Shown here piece after piece: positions 5,609 to 9,673 of a stretch of 9,673 nt of DNA. A program made the translations under genes and the position numbers. Within the stretch, counting starts at the first letter, position 1, and every line of letters begins with the position of its first letter. Below the pieces are notes generated by a model, which was not told the origin of the DNA, did no database searches, and saw nothing but the letters and a program-made list of their open reading frames with translations. Where the stretch lies: positions 1 through 9,673 of the forward strand of contig CAYLNK010000268.1 of assembly GCA_964384675.1 (NCBI GenBank), written 5' to 3'. The DNA comes from CAYLNK01 sp964384675. Its GTDB lineage: Bacteria; Acidobacteriota; Thermoanaerobaculia; UBA5066.

Positions 5609-5635
5609 CCCCCGCACGAATCACGAAGAGACGCC

Positions 5636-6520
5636 ATGCTGCCCAAGGAGATCGCGAAGAAGGTCCAGCGGATCCGGATCCGCACGAACCGGCTGGTGAA
5701 CGCCGGGCTCGGCGGGGAGTACCACTCCGTCTTCCGGGGCCGCGGCATGGAGTTCTCCGAGGTGCGCGAGTACGTGCCCGGGGACGACGTCCGCTCGATC
5801 GACTGGAACGTCACCGCGCGGACGGGCGTCCCCCACGTGAAGAAGTTCGTCGAGGAGCGGGACCTCACCGCGATGCTGGTGATCGACCTCTCCGGCTCGG
5901 CCGCCTTCGGGTCGCGCTACCTGACGAAGCGTGAGCTGATGGCCGAGCTCGCGGGGCTCCTGGCGTTCGCCGCGGTGAAGAACAACGACCGCGTCGGCGC
6001 GCTCTTCGTCACGGACCGGATCGAGAGGTACCTGCCGCCGCGGAAGGGGCTCGACCACGCCCTGGTCATCGTACGGGACGCGCTCTACCTGAAGCCCGCC
6101 GGCGTCGAGACGGACCTCGCGCTGGCGTTCCGCAACACCGCGGCGCTCCTCAAGCAGCGCGCGGTCGTCTTCGTCCTCTCGGACTTCCTGGCCTGCGGCT
6201 GGGAGCAGAACCTCAAGATCCTGCGCCGCCGGCACGACGTCGTGGCGATCCCCGTCACCGACCCGGCCGAGAGCGCCCTCCCCGACTCCGGCCTGGTGCG
6301 GCTGCGCGACGCCGAGACCGGCGCCGTGCGCGTCTTCGACGCGGGCGATCCCGCCTTCCGCGCGGCGTGGGGCGCCCGGGGCGGCGCGTTCCCCGACACG
6401 GCGAAAGTGCTGCGCTCGGCGGCGATCGACTCGATCCCGCTCTCGACCGACACGCCGTACGAGAAGCCGCTCGTCCGCTTCTTCAAGGAGCGCGAGCGCC
6501 GGAAGGCGACGGGGCGCTAG
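5636..6520 (+). CDS. DUF58 domain protein with VWA-like fold (MoxR/Bat operon)
   Basis: DUF58 proteins are almost always encoded beside MoxR and are thought to be partners of the ATPase; no enzymatic reaction is established. The 294-residue product carries the DUF58 signature: GMEFSEVREYVPGDDVRSIDW (37-57), TAR (60-62), HVKKFVEERD (67-76). A VWA-like metal site follows: DLSGS at 84-88 (DxSxS), a candidate Thr at 159 in VETDL, and Asp183 in VLSDF. All MIDAS ligands therefore seem present. There is no signal peptide or membrane segment, so it should be cytoplasmic or peripheral, unlike longer DUF58 proteins with two N-terminal helices. The start at 5636 has only a weak purine stretch (GAAGAGA) before it. 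The stop TAG is directly followed by the ATG of the next gene. Confidence 0.92.
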   Translation: MLPKEIAKKVQRIRIRTNRLVNAGLGGEYHSVFRGRGMEFSEVREYVPGDDVRSIDWNVTARTGVPHVKKFVEERDLTAMLVIDLSGSAAFGSRYLTKRELMAELAGLLAFAAVKNNDRVGALFVTDRIERYLPPRKGLDHALVIVRDALYLKPAGVETDLALAFRNTAALLKQRAVVFVLSDFLACGWEQNLKILRRRHDVVAIPVTDPAESALPDSGLVRLRDAETGAVRVFDAGDPAFRAAWGARGGAFPDTAKVLRSAAIDSIPLSTDTPYEKPLVRFFKERERRKATGR

Positions 6521-7552
6521 ATGAGGCCCGCGGCGCCGCTGCTCGGGCTCGCCCTCGTCCTCGCGCTCCGCGCCGCGGGAAGCGAGGCGCCGCCGTTCTC
6601 GGTCACGGTGGACCGCACGAAGGCGGCGGTCGGGGATCGCGTGGTCGCCACGTACTCCGCCCGCATCCCCGACGGCGCGCGCATCGAGATCGAGGCGCTC
6701 GTGTCTCCCGCGGCCGCCGGCGAGGCCCGCCCCGCCGGCGGCTCGGTGCTGGAGTTCGAGCCCGTCCCGCCCGCTCACGTCGTGAAGAGCGGCGCCGCGT
6801 TCGAGTGGAGCGGCGCGGTCGCGTTCGCGCCGTTCGCACCGGGGACGATCGAGGTGCCCGGGCCCCGGCTCGTCTACGTCTCCCCATCCGGCGAACGGAT
6901 CCCCGTGCGGCCGCCGGCGGTCACGCTGGAGGTCTCCTCCCGCCTGCCGCAGGGGCAGAAGCCGGAAGAGCTTGCCCCGAAGTCCGATCGGGGCGCGAGG
7001 ATCCCGGCCCGCAGCCCCTGGTTCTACGCGGCGATCGCAACCGCCGTCCTCGCCGTCGCCGCGCTCGTGATCTGGCTCGTCCGCCGACGCCGGAAGGGGC
7101 TCGTCGCGCCCGAGCTGGTCGTTCCCGCCCTGCCGCCCGGCGCGGAGCTCCTCTCCACGCTGGAGCGCCTGGCCCGCGACGCCGATTCCCTCGGCGACGA
7201 CCCGCGCGACTTCTACTCGGCGCTCACCCACGCGGTGAAGCGGTATCTCGAGCGGCACACGGCCCAGCCGGTCCTCGAGTGGACCACGTTCGAGACGCTC
7301 CGGCGCCTCCGGGACCTGGGCTGGGAGTTCCCCCGCGAGATCGCGCTCTCCGAGCTCCTCGGCTCGGCCGACCACGTCAAGTTCGGCCGCGGCCGCTCCA
7401 CCCGGAACGAGGCGCAGCAGCACCTGGCCCGCGTGCGCCAGCTCCACCAGCACGTGGAGGCGCGCGTGACCGCGGAAGCGGCGCGAACGGCGGCGGCGAC
7501 GGCGGCCAAGCCCACCGTCCCGGCGCCACCGAAGCGGGGGCCGGGACGATGA
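6521..7552 (+). CDS. BatD/DUF4381-like single-pass membrane protein
   Basis: The 343-residue product has an N-terminal signal peptide (hydrophobic 6-19, Ala/Gly-Ser cleavage area near 18-22). An exported beta-rich region of about 140 residues follows (FSVTVDRTKAAVGDRVVATY at 26-45, GTIEVPGPRLVYVSPSGERI near 108-127), like the BatD ectodomain. One membrane helix lies at about 168-187, flanked by RRRRK, then a helical cytoplasmic domain. That last part (DPRDFYSALTHAVKRYLERHT at 227-247, and SADHVKFGRGRST at 282-294) matches what DUF4381/BatD C-terminal domains in VWA operons look like. The tail from 315 is Ala/Pro-rich and low complexity. It starts immediately after the preceding stop and its own TGA overlaps the ATG of the next gene by 4 bases (ATGA). 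By context it probably scaffolds the two VWA proteins in the inner membrane. Its sequence is poorly conserved, so BatD is a structural assignment. Confidence 0.8.
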   Translation: MRPAAPLLGLALVLALRAAGSEAPPFSVTVDRTKAAVGDRVVATYSARIPDGARIEIEALVSPAAAGEARPAGGSVLEFEPVPPAHVVKSGAAFEWSGAVAFAPFAPGTIEVPGPRLVYVSPSGERIPVRPPAVTLEVSSRLPQGQKPEELAPKSDRGARIPARSPWFYAAIATAVLAVAALVIWLVRRRRKGLVAPELVVPALPPGAELLSTLERLARDADSLGDDPRDFYSALTHAVKRYLERHTAQPVLEWTTFETLRRLRDLGWEFPREIALSELLGSADHVKFGRGRSTRNEAQQHLARVRQLHQHVEARVTAEAARTAAATAAKPTVPAPPKRGPGR

Positions 7553-8601
7553 AGCTCCCCGTCGCGTTCACGAACCTCCTCCCGCCCGGTCTCTCGTTCC
7601 GGACGCCCGAGCTCCTCTGGCTCCTCCTCCTGGTGCCCGTGGCCCTCGCCCTCTGGGCGTGGCGCGAGAGGCGCGGGCGCGGGGCGCTCGTCGTCCCGAC
7701 GCTCGCCTTCGTCAGCCGGGTGCGGCCCGGGTGGCGCGTCCGCTTCCGCTGGCTGCCGTTCGCGCTGGGGCTCGCCGGCTACGCCGGCCTCGTCGTGGCG
7801 CTGGCACGCCCCCGGCTCGGGCTGGAGCGGACCGAGTCGTGGACGGAGGGCGTCGACATCTACATCTCCCTCGACGCCTCGGGCTCGATGGCGGCGGAGG
7901 ACTTCAAGCCGAGGAACCGGTTCGTCGTCGCGCAGGCGTGCGTGAGGCGCTTCATCGAAGGGCGGAGGGCCGACCGGATCGGGCTCCTCACGTTCGCCGG
8001 GCGCTGCCGCACCGTGACCCCGCTCACCACGGACCGCGCCATGGTGCTCGACCGCCTCGCCGCCCTGAAGCTGGGCGAGCAGGGGGACGGCACCGCGATC
8101 GGCATGGGGCTCGGCACCGCCATCGCGCGGCTCAAGCCGTCGCAGGCGAAGTCGAAGATCATCGTCCTCGTCACCGACGGCGCCAACAACGCCGGCGAGA
8201 TCGACCCGGAGACCGCCCTCGCGATCGCCAAGGCGCTCGGCATCCGGGTCTACACGGTCGGCGTCGGCGCGGCCGAGGGCCCCGTCGAGATCCCGATCCA
8301 GGTGAAGGACCCGGAGACCGGGCGGATCGTGGAGAAGCGCGTCACCGCGAACGTCGACGTCGACGAGAAGCTCCTCCAGAAGATCGCGACCGAGACCGGA
8401 GGGCGCTTCTTCCGCGCCACGGACGCGCAGGGGCTCTCCGACACGTTCGAGGCGATCGACAAGCTCGAGAAGACCGAGATCAAGACGACCACCTTCACCC
8501 GTTTCCGCGAGGTGTTCGCTTCGGTGGCCACCCCCGCCGCGCTCTGCCTCGCGCTCTCGGCGCTCCTGTCCGTCCTCGTCTTCCCGGTGGTGCCGCGATG
8601 A
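7549..8601 (+). CDS. batA: membrane-anchored VWA protein, BatA-like
   Basis: The 350-residue product has the BatA layout: two N-terminal membrane helices (about 22-38 and 68-86), a VWA domain from about 102 to 300, and a C-terminal helix (about 326-347). The MIDAS metal site is complete: DASGSM at 109-114, Thr182 in GDGTAIG, and Asp210 in LVTDGANN. The segment PVEIPIQVKDPETGR (245-259) followed by VDVDEKLLQKIATETGGRFF (269-288) is typical of aerotolerance-operon VWA proteins. The ATG at 7549 overlaps the previous stop by 4 bases (ATGA); the same frame extends upstream to 6367, but that part is antisense-free overlap with the two preceding genes and is rejected. Bat proteins in Bacteroides were linked to oxygen tolerance; elsewhere the role is general envelope stress. 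No peroxide or oxygen link is visible here. Confidence 0.93.
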   Translation: MKLPVAFTNLLPPGLSFRTPELLWLLLLVPVALALWAWRERRGRGALVVPTLAFVSRVRPGWRVRFRWLPFALGLAGYAGLVVALARPRLGLERTESWTEGVDIYISLDASGSMAAEDFKPRNRFVVAQACVRRFIEGRRADRIGLLTFAGRCRTVTPLTTDRAMVLDRLAALKLGEQGDGTAIGMGLGTAIARLKPSQAKSKIIVLVTDGANNAGEIDPETALAIAKALGIRVYTVGVGAAEGPVEIPIQVKDPETGRIVEKRVTANVDVDEKLLQKIATETGGRFFRATDAQGLSDTFEAIDKLEKTEIKTTTFTRFREVFASVATPAALCLALSALLSVLVFPVVPR

Positions 8602-9673
8602 CGAGGGCGCTCACCACCTACTTCGCCCAGCCCACCGTCGCGCTGGCGGCCCTCGGCGCCCTCGCCGCGGCTCTCTTCCTGGCGCTCCACCACCGGAGGC
8701 GCACCTCCCGGCGCGCCGACGCTCTCGTGTCGCCGGCGCTCGCCGCCAAGGGCCTCGCCCCGACGGGAAGCGGGCTCTCCACGACGGGCGTCGTCCTCGT
8801 GCTGATCGCCGTGCTCGGCATCGGCGCCGCGCTCGCCCGTCCCCGCTGGGGGCGCATCACCGAGAAGACCGAGCGGAAGGGGGCGGACGTCGTCCTCCTC
8901 CTCGACACCTCCGCCTCGATGCGGGCCGCCGACGTCTCGCCGAACCGCTTCGTCCTGGCGCGCCAGGCCGCGGCCTCGCTCCTCGCCAAGCTGGCCGGCG
9001 ACCGGGTGGCGCTGGTCGCGTGCGAGGGGGAGGCGCAGGCTCTGGTCCCTCTCACGCTCGACACCTCGGCGGCCGGCCTCTTCCTGGACGCGCTCGAGCC
9101 GGGGATCGGGACGAAGCCCGGCACGTCCCTCGCGGCCGGGATCACCAGCGCGGCCGAGCTCTTCAGCGCGGCCGCGGGCGGCAAGCACGCGGTCATCATC
9201 TCCGACGGTGAGGACCTCGAAGGCGGCGTCGACGAGGCCGTGGAGAAGGCGAAGGCCGAGCGGATCGTCCTCCACACCGTCTTCGTCGGGCAGACCCGGG
9301 GAAGCGGCGCGCCCGTCCCGGACATCGACGCCGCGGGCCGCGTGACCGGCTACAAGTCGCAGGACGGCACTCCGGTCCTGTCGCGGCCCGACCCGGACCT
9401 CCTGAAGAAGCTGGCGGCCCGCACCGGCGGCAGCTTCTCGGTCGTCTCGCCCGGGCACACCGACCTCGACGGCGTCGCCAAGGCGATCGCCGCGTCGGAC
9501 CAGCGGAAGCTCTCCGAGACCCTCGTGACGAACCTCGAGGAGCGCTTCCAGCTGCCGCTCGGGGCCGCCGTCGGCGCGATCGGGCTCCTCCTCCTCGGCG
9601 CCGCCTCGTTCCGCCTCCCGTCGCGGGCGAGGAAGGCGGCCCGGAGCGCCGCGGCGACGCTCGCGGCGCTCGC
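8598..9673 (+). CDS. batB: membrane-anchored VWA protein, BatB-like (cut by window edge)
   Basis: The frame opens with ATG at 8598, overlapping the previous stop by 4 bases (ATGA), and stays open for 358 codons to the window end. It is a second VWA protein, paralogous to the one before it: N-terminal helices at about 12-30 and 63-80, VWA domain from about 97, and a C-terminal helix at about 320-337. MIDAS residues are complete: DTSASM (103-108), Thr176 in KPGTSLAAG, Asp203 in ISDGEDLEG. The GxxVPDIDAAGRVTGYKSQDG segment (236-257) and the RPDPDLLKKLAARTGGSF (263-280) fit BatB. After the last helix a basic/Ala-rich tail (RLPSRARKAARSAA) continues out of the window, so the end is unknown; TPR additions, as in BatB/BatC fusions, are possible but not visible. 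Confidence 0.9.
   Translation, partial: MTRALTTYFAQPTVALAALGALAAALFLALHHRRRTSRRADALVSPALAAKGLAPTGSGLSTTGVVLVLIAVLGIGAALARPRWGRITEKTERKGADVVLLLDTSASMRAADVSPNRFVLARQAAASLLAKLAGDRVALVACEGEAQALVPLTLDTSAAGLFLDALEPGIGTKPGTSLAAGITSAAELFSAAAGGKHAVIISDGEDLEGGVDEAVEKAKAERIVLHTVFVGQTRGSGAPVPDIDAAGRVTGYKSQDGTPVLSRPDPDLLKKLAARTGGSFSVVSPGHTDLDGVAKAIAASDQRKLSETLVTNLEERFQLPLGAAVGAIGLLLLGAASFRLPSRARKAARSAAATLAAL

Noticed and set aside
5621..7453. 610-codon minus-strand open frame antisense to the DUF58 and BatD-like genes
   Set aside because: The product is Arg/Glu/Asp/Gly-rich and domainless; the plus strand has motif-bearing genes with overlapping start/stop junctions.
6367..7548. Upstream extension of batA to a start at 6367
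   Set aside because: The extra residues overlap the DUF58 and BatD-like genes in another frame and are Arg/Ala/Gly-rich; the ATGA junction at 7549 is the expected start.
8250..9458. 402-codon minus-strand open frame antisense to batA and batB
   Set aside because: Composition typical of antisense frames in GC-rich DNA; both VWA genes on the plus strand have complete MIDAS sites.

Overview
The window is very GC-rich bacterial DNA (roughly 70% by eye) with dense, tightly packed genes. Gene content and protein style suggest an environmental Gram-negative-type bacterium, perhaps Acidobacteriota or a neighbouring phylum, but no taxonomic marker settles this. Two runs of exactly 100 N (3139-3238, 3329-3428) show that it comes from a scaffolded draft or metagenome assembly.

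Left part, minus strand (2606 down to 1): a compact operon read rsmA -> uppP -> ftsK. RsmA dimethylates 16S rRNA, UppP recycles the undecaprenyl carrier lipid for cell-wall synthesis, and FtsK is the membrane-anchored DNA translocase of the division septum (only its N-terminal 316 residues lie here). rsmA and uppP share one base (TGATG), and uppP and ftsK are one base apart, so translational coupling is likely. A single thioredoxin gene (2682-3011, plus strand) diverges from rsmA across 75 bases.

Middle (3012-3974): a region without genes between the convergent thioredoxin gene and a small gene for a secreted protein. Its first 590 bases are a mosaic of two related tandem-repeat families, a 65-bp unit and a 62-bp unit, each able to form hairpins and interrupted by both assembly gaps. 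The next 375 bases hold a 25-bp direct repeat and several GGATCGA motifs but no recognisable gene.

Right part (3975-9673): a small exported protein with a Pro/Thr-rich linker (minus strand) diverges from a five-gene plus-strand operon of the MoxR/Bat type: a MoxR AAA+ ATPase, a DUF58 protein with a complete MIDAS metal site, a BatD/DUF4381-like single-pass membrane protein, and two membrane-anchored von Willebrand A proteins (BatA-like and BatB-like, the latter running off the window). Junctions of 0, -4 and -4 bases mark a tightly coupled unit. By family precedent the MoxR ATPase acts as a chaperone or remodeller on the VWA proteins, which probably form an envelope complex linked to stress tolerance; the substrate is unknown.

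The genes are mostly conventional. The least explained part is the mosaic hairpin repeat array, and the sequence around the gaps allows the true gap lengths to be predicted modulo the repeat unit.
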